The notes below the pieces were generated by a model that was given only the letters and a program-made list of their open reading frames with translations, was not told the DNA's origin and did not search any database. Below are positions 55,701 to 63,601 of a DNA stretch of 64,000 bases, in pieces. Position numbers and translations under genes: made by a program. Source of the stretch: Marinomonas sp. MED121 (GTDB lineage: Bacteria; Pseudomonadota; Gammaproteobacteria; Pseudomonadales; Marinomonadaceae). Numbering within the stretch: the stretch's first letter is position 1; each line of letters begins with the position of its first letter. The stretch lies in NCBI RefSeq assembly GCF_000153025.1, contig NZ_CH672430.1, forward strand, positions 458,608 through 522,607. The letters run 5' to 3'.

Positions 55701-56449
55701 CCAAGAGAGCCATTGCCACCGTAACTGTTATAACTTAATGCTAATGAAGGCTGTAGACCATTAATACCAGAGGGCAAACTTAATGGAATTTCATATCGCG
55801 CTGCCCCTGAGGTATCGATCCAAGCACTCGATCCGAGTAACCCTAATATATTGCCTGTTTGTTGATTTGATGATGAGCTAGCATTATTAGCAAAGTCGAG
55901 CTTAATATAGGCCTTTCCATACAAGGTAGAGTTAGTAACAAGCTGCCCACCAGAAATACTCATGCTGACAGTATTACTACCAATGAAATTGTAATCTAAA
56001 TCAGAGATATAAAAGCTTGCAACACTCGTATCAGACGATTTAATAACATGTAAACTAGCCAGATCACTTGCTGGTTGTAAAACAATATCAGCTATAGAGT
56101 CTCCATCTAAATCACCATATAGTAAATTATAAGAACTTATAGTGAGATTAGAAGATTGCCATAGTGATTTAAGGGTGGTCATATTTGCCGGTGAAATATA
56201 TGTATAACTGCCATTTGCATTTTTTTGCAAAACAATGGCCTGTGCTCCCGAATCAATAAAAAAGGGCACATTAACGTCACCTGAAATTAAAATAAATTTA
56301 TGTGGGTAGAGAATGAGGTCCTGCCGACCATCGCCATTATAATCGCCCTCATATAAAACATAATCACCCTGCGTCCAAGCTGCTGTAGCAAAAGATGAAA
56401 ATGCTACAGAGAAGATTATGACAAAAGAAAGATATAATTGACGTAACAT
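49724..56449 (-). CDS. Giant exported SpvB/FG-GAP/YD-repeat (Rhs) polymorphic toxin 2
   Basis: 2241 residues with the same domain order as protein 1: signal peptide, FG-GAP, SpvB-type domain (YEIPLSLPSGINGLQPSLAL), VCBS repeats, YD repeats and Rhs core ending DPDGF near 2003. Then comes a distinct C-terminus: a charged Lys/Glu coiled coil (about 2010-2075), a hydrophobic pretoxin-like segment (VVGMIPAIGNVADVVNAGIS, AAVPGAGLAVGAG), and a tip of about 95 residues with HVTKDGVAIPSGSKHKIPDN and a His-rich end SHYHKNSKGKHYSPKDGD. The tip resembles small nuclease-type Rhs toxins, but I cannot name the family. The immunity gene follows after 2 bp. Confidence 0.9.
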   Translation of the reverse strand: MLRQLYLSFVIIFSVAFSSFATAAWTQGDYVLYEGDYNGDGRQDLILYPHKFILISGDVNVPFFIDSGAQAIVLQKNANGSYTYISPANMTTLKSLWQSSNLTISSYNLLYGDLDGDSIADIVLQPASDLASLHVIKSSDTSVASFYISDLDYNFIGSNTVSMSISGGQLVTNSTLYGKAYIKLDFANNASSSSNQQTGNILGLLGSSAWIDTSGAARYEIPLSLPSGINGLQPSLALSYNSYGGNGSLGMGWGLSGHPAIQRCNANIAEDGKIQGVDFSNDLFCLNGQKLISISGSYGGNGTQYKTDIDEFEKVFSHGGTTNNPDYWQVITKSGEHYFYGQTSDSKLVANTQSKTLIWSVSSRQDVAENVIAYTYTTTASKGIQRPKTITYGGTKASPATTITFTYRGRSDSSVQYFAGQPLTEDQRLISVNIANTAASKLSYSYQLSYEESQGTAKSLLSDVKLCGNNDCVYPLSFTYQDETLSKLSTLNNVSSASLSIGKFKGVKGSEYSDANFLSIDANADGYSDIIRVADAAPTGLSKPGRTVSVYINQKDGSYKAKSDFNVTVENHNFYTFDVNGDGLEDFVDIEQKNSSTSDVFSAWLSKGDSTFTKQASVAFGNTSNGEENGKRYQIMDMNGDTLPDLVKIYKSGSTAYAQTCINDGDGSIGSCSTTNLGSWSQIGAALTSKILPMDTNGDNQQDLVAIYRSGNNAYANIWSNNGSLGFTKVLSAKSIGSWSSALSNTPTFLTLDVNADGLSDIVKIKNSSNKTYSESWLNTDLNNFVSGATTQISSAWFSPASTTPSNFSVLDVNFDGSKDLVHIYKSGTYSYSVSLINNDKGGFYEANRKQLSQNYSSDSQGRNYLTMDVNADGTADLVEVYQASTSNTANANIANWVVSGSPFQDKLVQVDNLYGTANKFNYGLSSDRSLYRFDDSNWPTNQTDKINISFASYPLASSIELDNGQGGFDTLAYRYYDQKNHTQGLGGLGYAKVQEFDLSNETAEVMHYSQAWKGRLNGTLEKLETCSLAPDFSLASYSGNDYCADNTSGLLERETYAWQSHHISGEASKQSSCTAGNCNEATPGSVSYSVVKTKSLFESYGTNQELIKAKSLDYTYDDYANITQLVTRSGTSVSGMSVSNVDVTETNTYDYDGGLSGDGIWLTSRNVSQITGPAIQSVSNITEYNYTAEGLLSKQTAEPGTDLEIITSYLDFDRGLPRSIITNWKSNQLNASLAKTQSIVTYEYDANGAVSSSWNALDHGESFQEHPVYSVLESYTDANGQTTTIEVDILGRQLSINAPQSSSSFTYAKCSNDCATNEVSYVLKTTTENPSERSYFDSLGRTLRSGVQVMGGAWSQTLASYNAKGQLASVSEPYFNEPSHYTTYLYDARGRSTQVNKPGGRYSSFTYSGLEQEKIEHFDGKSQKTTTKSNAFGLIEYGIDNLGSRIDYQYNGHGQLVKTIDTTTDMGTNEITISYDAYGARTQLVDPDKGTWNYTNNVYGQVTQEVNANGEITTFNYDLLGRLLSRTNSEGTSNWQYDVGTMAKGQLNKATQGGYAEEYSYDGFGNLAKKSVDFGDGNTADVSWHYIKGKLNTQTYPGGYTVKQTYDSTGYLKTVHREDNANDIHWEAVQMDARGNLTAYELDGGLKTYREYDAATGFVKSIDSLWGDIAYAQQSSYAFDSLGNLTSRNDQLYMSSTETVANQDQGQTFEYDALNRLKKWTTRSFDGVGTAGQTKVMEYFNNGNIKSKADVGDYVYQQQGSCALPSGPHAVSYIQGKGQFCYDASGNMLTGDGKAFTYTSFDKPKTIVKDAAKTEFLYGPSLGRYKRTDTVTGETGSGTQNTWYLDGIYEKVEDKNGKIIERFFLGDFGIIERTESAVAGLYLEQTRYFLKDHIGSVLAIVEGGSMRLLQQFHYDVWGKREYVKTGLGVNPWDSFGLSGRLGFTGHEMLDTVGLIHMNGRVYDPALARFVSADPFIPDPYNTQAFNRYAYVYNNPLSFTDPDGFEPRGTGTDGHGEHPDHRDKREKREKKERERKEFNDRLTKAYKQKADAEKEAARQAKEKKDKEKRTSRFLNFIQGALSVVGMIPAIGNVADVVNAGISVARGQPKAALSHMAAAVPGAGLAVGAGRAANAASKGLSSLGRPGKSPKRTLNRDGGVIHVTKDGVAIPSGSKHKIPDNYVQNPHRSGNYGEIVNGKYKERLRIDPATPPGQKGPNYSHYHKNSKGKHYSPKDGDSDPGF

Positions 56450-57032
56450 AAAGCCCTATCCCTAGAATCCAACCACATATGTAATAACAATGAAAAGAAT
56501 GGCAATTATTTACCACCTCGGTGAAAATACCTAAAAGTGAAAATTAATTCAATATTTTTCTAAAATACATCAATGAGTTAATCAATTATTTTTTTCTACA
56601 GCATCTTGACATTTGTTACCAATCATATAGATGAAAACTTATTTTATTTAAAACACTCATTCGGGAATATATTAAATTACAGTGAAGGGAGAAGTGATAT
56701 ATCGTATTTATGGCATAAGAAACTATTTGCCAAAATGAAAAATAAAAAATGAAACTAAGCCAAAAGCCGAAAGCCGAAAGCCGAAAGCCGAAAGCCGAAA
56801 GCCAAATAAAATAGGTTTTGGTTCGTTACACTTCAAACCACCAACTGCATTATTTTTCATTCAAGGAGTAAGCTTTAATTAATAAGAAAACAGAAACTAA
56901 TTAACCACAAACAAACTGATTAAATTAAAAATTAGGAAAGCTATTTAATCGTATCAATAAGTTTGTAGGCCAATCGACAGATTCCTCCTACTTATTATTT
57001 AAATCAAAAAACGTATCATAAGAATCTTTCAC
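56450..57032. other. 583-bp region upstream of YD-repeat gene 2
   Basis: The 150 bp next to the start match the leader of gene 1. A heptanucleotide microsatellite lies at 56762-56803. No gene is supported. Confidence 0.6.
56762..56803. repeat. Heptanucleotide microsatellite (AAAGCCG)
   Basis: Five perfect GCCGAAA units plus partial ends, about 310 bp before the start of giant gene 2. Unlike its AT-rich surroundings. Copy number could change by slippage. Confidence 0.9.
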
Positions 57033-57812
57033 TCATTCTAACCTACCATAAAACGTCATGCGGGCTGCTTCTGAAAGGGCGATATCAGGTTTTGAGTTAT
57101 AGGCGAATACCACCAGCATGCGTGTTGTATTGCCTTGGGTTGGTGTGACTCTGTGTATGGCGTTGCGGCCACGGAATAACACAAGTGCACCTGGATCTAT
57201 GGCGAGTTGTTTGATTTGTGCTTTGCCTGCCAGCACATCACTAACACCTTCATAATTCATTTCTCCCGCATCGGCATCTCGCATATTTTCTATGTATTCA
57301 AATACACCACCCGCTTCTGACTTTTGGATCAACAAGGTAATCGCAAAAGAGGAGTTATCAAAATGCCAACCTAGCTCTTGCCCTTCACTGGCATAATGCA
57401 AGTTAATTGAAGACAGGTTATCGCCATATTCATAAAGCCCTTCTTCTTCTAATACACTCGCTAAAAACGCTTTAAAAAGGCTTGAGTCATAAAGGCGTCT
57501 TAATACTGAGTCCTTATCGATTTGGTCATCGGTAATACAACCTTTTGAAGAGTTTACTTGTTGGTTTCTGGGATGCTCTAGAGGGAAGCTTGGATCTATT
57601 TCATTCAAATAAACATTGTGACTTGATTGAGTATAATAAGCTGACTCTTTTTTGAAATTGCCCTCATCGACGATGGCTTGAATCACATTTTCTTGAAGAA
57701 AGTTAGGCAACACTAACGCGCCTTCTTGCTGTAAAGATTGCTTACAAGCTTGTCGAAAGCTTCTGTTTTCAATTGGATATTGAGCTTGATTGATATAATC
57801 CGATAGCGGCAT
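57033..57812 (-). CDS. 2OG-Fe(II) oxygenase, ArpA/HalD-like
   Basis: A 259-residue cytoplasmic dioxygenase. The iron ligands are His and Asp in ELGWHFDNSSFAITLLIQ and the distal His in RNAIHRVTPTQGNTTRMLV, with the following Arg for 2-oxoglutarate. The family includes the BesD/HalD lysine halogenases, which have Gly instead of Asp; here HxD is intact, so it should hydroxylate, not halogenate. I chose the ATG at 57812 (AAGGAAG upstream) over a frame opening at 57854. It is divergent from the broken LysR gene, its likely former regulator. Substrate unknown. Confidence 0.82.
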   Translation of the reverse strand: MPLSDYINQAQYPIENRSFRQACKQSLQQEGALVLPNFLQENVIQAIVDEGNFKKESAYYTQSSHNVYLNEIDPSFPLEHPRNQQVNSSKGCITDDQIDKDSVLRRLYDSSLFKAFLASVLEEEGLYEYGDNLSSINLHYASEGQELGWHFDNSSFAITLLIQKSEAGGVFEYIENMRDADAGEMNYEGVSDVLAGKAQIKQLAIDPGALVLFRGRNAIHRVTPTQGNTTRMLVVFAYNSKPDIALSEAARMTFYGRLE

Positions 57813-58038
57813 TGTGAACTTCCTTATGGCTATTTTCTGACACTCGGTGAACAAATCATCTTAAGTTTATACAAACAGGTTAAGATCATTTCAGTTGTAT
57901 GAAAATCAATCTTTTTTTTAGTTATCGTTAAATTTTTCTTAACACCCCATTTAACAATTAAGGCTTAACATAAGGCATTTTTTACCCTTTAATAAAGGAA
58001 AAGTAGCCGTTATATAATCATTAAAACTAAGAGTATTG

Positions 58039-58926
58039 ATGTTAAAACTTCCCAGTACAAACAGCTTACTGACATTTTTAAATGCAGCAGAAACAGCCAG
58101 CTTTGCCAAAACAGCTAAAGCATTATGCTTGACACCTGCAGCGGTGAGTCAGCAGATAAAGCAGCTTGAAGAGCAGTTAGGTTGTCAGTTATTTCAGCGC
58201 TCTAAACAGGGTGTTGAGTTAACACAAGCAGGTCAGCAGTATTTATATTTTGCCAAGCAAGCTGTTGAGAAATTAAAGCAAGGCCAAGCAAGTCTTAGGC
58301 AATTAAAGCAGCAAGATATCTTTACGCTTCATACCTTTCCATCGGTGGCGACTAAATGGTTAATGCCCAAGGTATTAGATGCCATGCAGGCGAACCCTGA
58401 GTTAGAAATACGGGTGGAAGCCAGCCACTCACAGATTGATTTTAACTTAAGCAATTGTGATGCTTGCATTAGCTTTTGAGAGCAAGACAAATCATTGAAC
58501 CATCAACTCATTTTTCAGGATAATGTCAGTCTCGTTGCTAGCCCTACACTTGTTGATGAGACGCTAGCAAAGGATTTAAACACCTTACTTATGCTCCCTA
58601 TGATCTATATTGATTGGGGCGATGATAATCAATTTTTACCCGGTTGGAAGGAATGGATGAGTGCAGCCGGTTTTCAAGATAAAGAGCCTAACAAAGGCCC
58701 GCAATTTAACTTATCAGGCATGGCAATAGAGGCTGCGATACAAGGTAAAGGCCTCTTATTAGGACAGGGTTTATTGATACAAAATGAGGTGAAATCAGGC
58801 CAACTGATCAAGTTAAACCCTATTACACTACCTCTCAAAAAAGCCTATTATCTTATCTATCCGGATCGCACCAAAGATAAGATAGCTGCCATGAACTTTA
58901 TTAAGCAACTTGTACCTTATCCTTAG
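58039..58926 (+). pseudogene. GcvA-like LysR regulator broken by one in-frame TGA
   Basis: A full LysR regulator of about 295 codons is readable in one frame, with a single TGA at 58477-58479. Before it: the HTH (FLNAAETASFAKTAKALCLT, AAVSQQIKQLEEQLGCQLF) and the start of the sensor domain (FTLHTFPSVATKWLMPKVL). After it: EQDKSLNHQLIFQDNVSLVA to IAAMNFIKQLVPYP. The stop falls in DACISF-TGA-EQ, where relatives have FG; GGA to TGA would explain it. If not read through, the effector domain is lost and only a 146-residue HTH fragment remains. Start ATG at 58039 rather than the TTG before it. Confidence 0.88.
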
Positions 58927-58936
58927 CACTTTGCCT

Positions 58937-59881
58937 TTAAGCGTTTTGTCCTTCTTTATAGCGGTAAACCAAGGCTTTTAGGTTTCTATCATTGTCCTTT
59001 TCAGGAAAGCCTTGGCTGTTTTCCAACCTGCGATCGAAAATAAAATCATCTCCTGCGTGTTCAGCAATCAATGCAATAAACGCCTGTTCAGATAAATCTG
59101 GGCTATTGGCACATAACAACAGCTGAGCATCGTGATTCACTATCTCAGGTAAACGCCTTAGAATTTTTTGATAATCTTTGGTTAGCTCAAAACTGCCTTT
59201 TTGAAAGCTAGGTGGATCAATCACCACCAAATCAAATGGCCCTGTTTTTTTCAACTTACCAAAAGACTTTAAAATATCATGGGGGTAAAAGCTCACGGCT
59301 TTCATAAAGCCATTTAACTTGTGATTAATTTTGCCTTGTTTTAGTACACCATTGTTCATATCCATATTCACAACCGAAGCCGCACCACCTTGCATTGCTG
59401 CCAAGGAAAAACCACAGGTATAGGAGAAGAGGTTAAGCACCTTCTTATCCTTTGCATTTTTCATCACAAAGGCACGGCCGTTATACATATCGGGGAAAAT
59501 TCCCGTATTTTGATGCGTTAACAAATCGACCAGATACTGAACCCCTTGCTCTTTAATGATATGAGGTTGTGGAAGCTCTCCATAAAACACTTGGCTTTTG
59601 GTATCTCGTCCCGCCCTTTGCTGAAAGACTAACCCTTCCACCTCACCATCTATTTCTGGCACTTTTAGCCAAATAGCATCAACTAAGGCTGCAAGCTCAA
59701 CTTCATCGATAGCTTGGTAAGAAACCAAAAACAAAAAAGGCGGATAAAAATCTAAGTTAATATGCTCTAACCCTTGATAACAGTGCCCTCTTCCATGAAA
59801 AATACGGGCAAGCTCATTGGGCACCAAGTCAACTTGCTCAAGGGCACTTAATAATGAGTGATAGGGAGTTAACGCAGACAT
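58937..59881 (-). CDS. RlmI/RlmK-like class I SAM-dependent rRNA methyltransferase
   Basis: A 314-residue methyltransferase of the COG1092 type. GGIFPDMYNGRAFV-like entry (HQNTGIFPDMYNGRAFVMKN) precedes the SAM motif VLNLFSYTCGFSLAAMQGGA, then VVNMDMNNGVLKQGKINHKL and the catalytic FDLVVIDPPSFQKGSFELTK. Members modify 23S rRNA; this short form lacks the PUA domain of RlmI, so the exact target is open. ATG at 59881 with GGAG 6 bases upstream, chosen over a frame opening at 59926. Confidence 0.82.
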   Translation of the reverse strand: MSALTPYHSLLSALEQVDLVPNELARIFHGRGHCYQGLEHINLDFYPPFLFLVSYQAIDEVELAALVDAIWLKVPEIDGEVEGLVFQQRAGRDTKSQVFYGELPQPHIIKEQGVQYLVDLLTHQNTGIFPDMYNGRAFVMKNAKDKKVLNLFSYTCGFSLAAMQGGAASVVNMDMNNGVLKQGKINHKLNGFMKAVSFYPHDILKSFGKLKKTGPFDLVVIDPPSFQKGSFELTKDYQKILRRLPEIVNHDAQLLLCANSPDLSEQAFIALIAEHAGDDFIFDRRLENSQGFPEKDNDRNLKALVYRYKEGQNA

Positions 59882-60134
59882 AATGGCTCCAAAATTGATT
59901 TGCCGCGCATTATAGAACAAATGCAAATTAAGGGCATTAAGCTTACTTATTGATCTATATGGTGAATTTAAAATTGAACGAAAAATAGATAAATTTGTCT
60001 TATAATTTACTGGGAAAACTTGATAATAAGGACTTTGCAGAAATCAATAGTACGTTGATTAGACACTCTATGACTAAATAATCTTTAACAGGCAAGTTAT
60101 CTAGATTCTTAGCACTGAACAGTGGTATAGACCC

Positions 60135-61181
60135 ATGTTTCAAGATAATTTAGAAAGCTCGGAAAGAATTTTTAAACTCACCATCCCCATCATGCAGCAA
60201 CAGGGTATTCCTCTAACGCCTCAATACTACAACCTCTGGTACACCTACATGAAGCAAAGCAATTTGCTTTTGAATGAACAGATCGATGCTATTTTATTAC
60301 GTAAGTCTGCACTCTCTCTTGAAGACTGTGATGCACTTGTTCACACCTTTTGTAATCATTCTGCTGAGAACAAATTGGATAAGCTACAACATCAGCTGGG
60401 TAACATCAGTAAGTCGAGCCGAGGAGAGGAAATCGATGACTCGTTTGATAATGATATTTTAAGCCAAGCGAATCAACTTGATGATCAAATCAGCCATAAT
60501 CAAATCAATTTTGATCACTTCTACCAAGATGACCAAGGTCAGAAACAGGACCTAAGTTATATCGTCAATACCATCCGAGATTTAGTTAACTACTGCACTC
60601 AAATAAAACAAATCTCACATCAGCTTCACGAAAAGCTCGAGCTTCAAAATAAAGAAATTCAAAGCTTAAAAAAGGTGCTCAGCGAATTTGAAGATGAACA
60701 CAGTATTGATGGGTTAACAGGCATAACAAATCGAAAAGGCTTTGACCTTATTATCGATGCACTTATCAAACGCCAAGATAGCTTTTCACTTATCTTGATA
60801 GACATAGACCATTTTAAAGCCTTCAATCAAACCTATGGCACAAAAACAGGTGATAAGGTTCTGCAGCTGGTTGCCCAAAAGGTAAACCATGAATGTTCGA
60901 GTATTGGTCAAATATTTAGATACAGTGGCGGTAAGTTCGCATTAATCTTACCGAATATCAGTCTAGAGAATGCATCAACCTTAGCCGACGCCATTCGTGT
61001 CAATATTGGTGATTTGATTCTCACCAATAAGCAAACAGGTCAATTAGCCAAAAACATTACCGTCTCCTTAGGGGCATCTGCATACCTCGAAAATGATACC
61101 AAAAACTACATCCTTAAACGGGCAGAACATGCCCTTCTGCAGGCTAAGCAATCAGGTCGCAATAAAGTGATGAGTATCTAA
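60135..61181 (+). CDS. GGDEF-domain protein with degenerate active site
   Basis: A 348-residue cytoplasmic protein: an N-terminal helical domain (KLTIPIMQQQGIPLTPQYYN), a coiled segment (QLHEKLELQNKEIQSLKKVL), and a GGDEF domain from about 195 (IDGLTGITNRKGFDLIIDAL, LILIDIDHFKAFNQTYG). The catalytic signature is RYSGGKFALILP: SGGKF replaces GG[DE]EF, so the catalytic acidic residue is gone and cyclase activity is unlikely. It may be a c-di-GMP or GTP sensor instead. A strong terminator follows. Confidence 0.87.
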   Translation: MFQDNLESSERIFKLTIPIMQQQGIPLTPQYYNLWYTYMKQSNLLLNEQIDAILLRKSALSLEDCDALVHTFCNHSAENKLDKLQHQLGNISKSSRGEEIDDSFDNDILSQANQLDDQISHNQINFDHFYQDDQGQKQDLSYIVNTIRDLVNYCTQIKQISHQLHEKLELQNKEIQSLKKVLSEFEDEHSIDGLTGITNRKGFDLIIDALIKRQDSFSLILIDIDHFKAFNQTYGTKTGDKVLQLVAQKVNHECSSIGQIFRYSGGKFALILPNISLENASTLADAIRVNIGDLILTNKQTGQLAKNITVSLGASAYLENDTKNYILKRAEHALLQAKQSGRNKVMSI

Positions 61182-61223
61182 CCTGTCAAAAGCGAGCTAA
61201 AAAATTGCAATGGCGTCAAAACA

Positions 61224-61258
61224 AAAAAGCCTTGTGGCATCACCACAAGGCTTTTTAT
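61224..61258. terminator. Bidirectional terminator between the GGDEF and AGCS genes
   Basis: A 14-bp perfect stem AAAAAGCCTTGTGG / CCACAAGGCTTTTT with loop CATCA, with T runs on both strands, shared by two convergent genes. Confidence 0.92.
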
Positions 61259-61304
61259 TGGTTAGTAAAACGGATTGAGTGAACCCGTTTTAAAACACTC
61301 ACAC

Positions 61305-62783
61305 TTACTTGTTTTTCTCTTCCCAGAAATCAGCATTTTTGATGCCTAACTTTTTAGGATCGAAAGTATATTTACCGACTTTCGCTTTGCGCTGAGCTTC
61401 ATAGTCTTTCAGCGCTTTAATCGCTGGGCGACCCATGAAGAAGATGGCAAGAATACCAACAATATTCAACCAAGCCATTAAACCAACACCCACATCGCCC
61501 ATAGCCCAAGCTAAGTTAGCGGCTTTAAGCGTACCGTAGAAAGTCGCAACCATAAGCGCTATTTTTAGTAGGAAAGTCAGGCCAGGTACTTTAATGGTAC
61601 GGTGAATGTAAGCAACGTTCGTTTCAGCAATATAGTAGTAAGCTAAAATAGTAGTGAAAGAGAAGAAGAACAAAGCTAATGCAATGAAAGGCTTACCCAC
61701 ACCTGGTAATACGCTTTCAACCGCCATCTGAGTATAAGCAGGGCTATTAGCGGCAATATCTGCTGCAATGTTTTGAACCAACATGATATCGCCAACACCA
61801 TGTACGTTATAAGCACCTGTGATCAGAATCATGAAAGCCGTTGCTGAACAGACAAACAAGGTATCGATATAAACCGAGAAAGCTTGAACTAGACCTTGCT
61901 GTGCAGGGTGATCGACTTCTGCAGCCGCTGCAGCATGAGGGCCAGTACCTTGGCCAGCTTCGTTAGAGTAAACACCACGTTTTACACCCCAACCAATTGC
62001 GGCACCAATACCTGCCATAGGGGTAAACGCATCCCCAAGGATCATACCAATGACACCAGGTACTTGATCGAAATTAAGCACTATGATGACACACGCAATC
62101 ACGATGTAAGCAAACGCCATGAAAGGCACAATCACTTCTGTGAAACGTGCAATACGCTTAACACCGCCAAAGATGATGAAACCTAGCACGGCAACAACCG
62201 CAATTGCTGTCATAATTTTCGTTGAGCTAATCACACCAATACCAGTATCAACCATGGTGCCCGCACCAAAGGCTAATTCTACGGCATTACCAATACTGTT
62301 GGATTGAACACCGGGCAGCATAACGCCACAAGCAACAATGGTTGCAATTGCAAAAAGCACTGCATACCATTTCTGGCCAGTTACTTTTTCTAAATAATAA
62401 GCCGGTCCACCACGGTATTGGCCTTCATCACTCTCTTTATAGATTTGTGCCAGTGTCGATTCTGTATAAGCGGTTGCTGCACCCAAGAAAGCAACGACCC
62501 ACATCCAGAATACAGCACCTGGACCACCAAAACCGATCGCCGCAGCGACACCTGCAATATTACCTGTACCAACACGGCCAGATAATGAAACAGCTAACGC
62601 CTGGAAAGAAGAAATCCCTTCTTTAGAGCCCTTATTGCTCATCAAGAGGTGCCACATTTCTTTAATCATTCTCACTTGTACGAAACGTGTGATGATTGAA
62701 TAAAACAGACCCGCTGCAAGACAAAGGTATATTAGAGCTGGACTCCAAATAATACCGTTCAAAAAGTCTAAAACTGATTGCAA
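61305..62783 (-). CDS. Alanine/glycine:cation symporter (AGCS family)
   Basis: A 492-residue inner-membrane sodium:amino-acid symporter of the AlsT/DagA family with about 11 helices. Signature segments: SLSGRVGTGNIAGVAAAIGF, GGPGAVFWMWVVAFLGAATA, ESTLAQIYKESDEGQYRGGP and WGVKRGVYSNEAGQGTGPHA. Translation begins at a TTG at 62783 with AGGAGAT 7 bases upstream; the first ATG in frame (codon 39) would remove the first helix. No glycine riboswitch was found before it. Substrate alanine or glycine is inferred from the family. Confidence 0.93.
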   Translation of the reverse strand: MQSVLDFLNGIIWSPALIYLCLAAGLFYSIITRFVQVRMIKEMWHLLMSNKGSKEGISSFQALAVSLSGRVGTGNIAGVAAAIGFGGPGAVFWMWVVAFLGAATAYTESTLAQIYKESDEGQYRGGPAYYLEKVTGQKWYAVLFAIATIVACGVMLPGVQSNSIGNAVELAFGAGTMVDTGIGVISSTKIMTAIAVVAVLGFIIFGGVKRIARFTEVIVPFMAFAYIVIACVIIVLNFDQVPGVIGMILGDAFTPMAGIGAAIGWGVKRGVYSNEAGQGTGPHAAAAAEVDHPAQQGLVQAFSVYIDTLFVCSATAFMILITGAYNVHGVGDIMLVQNIAADIAANSPAYTQMAVESVLPGVGKPFIALALFFFSFTTILAYYYIAETNVAYIHRTIKVPGLTFLLKIALMVATFYGTLKAANLAWAMGDVGVGLMAWLNIVGILAIFFMGRPAIKALKDYEAQRKAKVGKYTFDPKKLGIKNADFWEEKNK

Positions 62784-63405
62784 ACCCTATCTCCTAAATT
62801 AATTTAGATTCTATTTTTATATTTGTAACAATTTCGATTAATTTTTACGGGGCGCAAGATATCACTAGAAATTCACTTTGTTAATGGTAAAAATCAGTTT
62901 TTTCGACTATTTGAAAGTTTTCTAACAGAATAATGTAATTTTAAGAGGCGTTTTTCCCAGATAAGAAACTAATTTTTCTAACAAGAAAAATATGAAACTA
63001 AATCAACCTATTTTTGGCTAAATAACACACTAGATTCATATAAACGAATATAAGAGTGTTTTTTTAAAAGCAAGCCGTCCAAGGAAGAGACTTGGAGCCT
63101 ATAAACTTCATGTACACCATTTTCCATAAAAGAGTGTATCTAGGGAGATTGAGATTAAGCCGCCTCTTCCCCGTCTGCTCTTTAAAGGTATATGTGTAGT
63201 GGTCAACAAAAAATCAAAGAGCACCAAGAAACAATCTAAAAACGACAAAATCAAAACAAAAGCGACAAATAACCTCAAATAAATAAAGTTTCTTTTGACA
63301 GGAGGGAGATTGCAGCTGATTATTATTTTTATTAAACGATCATTTAATAAAAACCCAATATCAAGCTTGTTTTATACCTTAGTTAAAATCGAACCAATGG
63401 GATAA
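62784..63405. other. Region upstream of the symporter and of a small plus-strand unit
   Basis: No coding frame is supported. It contains a short hairpin TCCAAG / CTTGGA (about 63077-63095) in a more GC-rich block of unknown role, and the -35/-10 pair at 63295-63323 for the small unit to the right. Confidence 0.5.
63295..63323 (+). promoter_or_regulatory. Candidate sigma-70 promoter
   Basis: A consensus -35 TTGACA (63295-63300), a 17-bp spacer and GATTAT (63318-63323). It points to the small frame at 63406, whose terminator is at 63571. Confidence 0.5.
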
Positions 63406-63556
63406 GTGTTGAGTAAACAGAACAGAAAGTCATTTAAGAAGCGGTTTGAAGAGATGCGTTTTGTACAGGTATCAGGCTTTATTAGAGGAACAAGCTAACG
63501 CGTTTTATGGCTATTTTTACTGTGATGATCGTCTAACCATTTTTCATTTGCACTGA
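63406..63556 (+). pseudogene. Small basic protein gene, apparently frameshifted
   Basis: Between a good promoter and a strong terminator lies a short frame starting GTG/TTG (63406/63409): SKQNRKSFKKRFEEMRFVQ, stopping at TAA. From within ATGCGTTTTGTAC the next frame continues with a protein-like LYRYQALLEEQANAFYGYFY and CDDRLTIFHLH to TGA at 63554. Joined, they give a tidy 48-50-residue basic/aromatic protein. Either one base is missing or added at the TTTT run, or there is programmed slippage, or the transcript is an sRNA. I do not recognise the protein. Confidence 0.5.
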
Positions 63557-63570
63557 CCTGCAAATTTTTA

Positions 63571-63598
63571 GCGAACTCTCTTGAGTTCGCTTTTTTTT
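63571..63598 (+). terminator. Intrinsic terminator of the small unit
   Basis: An 8-bp stem GCGAACTC / GAGTTCGC with loop TCTT and an eight-T tail on the plus strand, close after the small frame. Confidence 0.88.
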
Positions 63599-63601
63599 GC
63601 C

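Noticed and set aside
62784..63200. Glycine riboswitch upstream of the AGCS symporter
   Set aside because: Such riboswitches are common there, but the conserved tandem aptamer elements could not be found on the minus strand.
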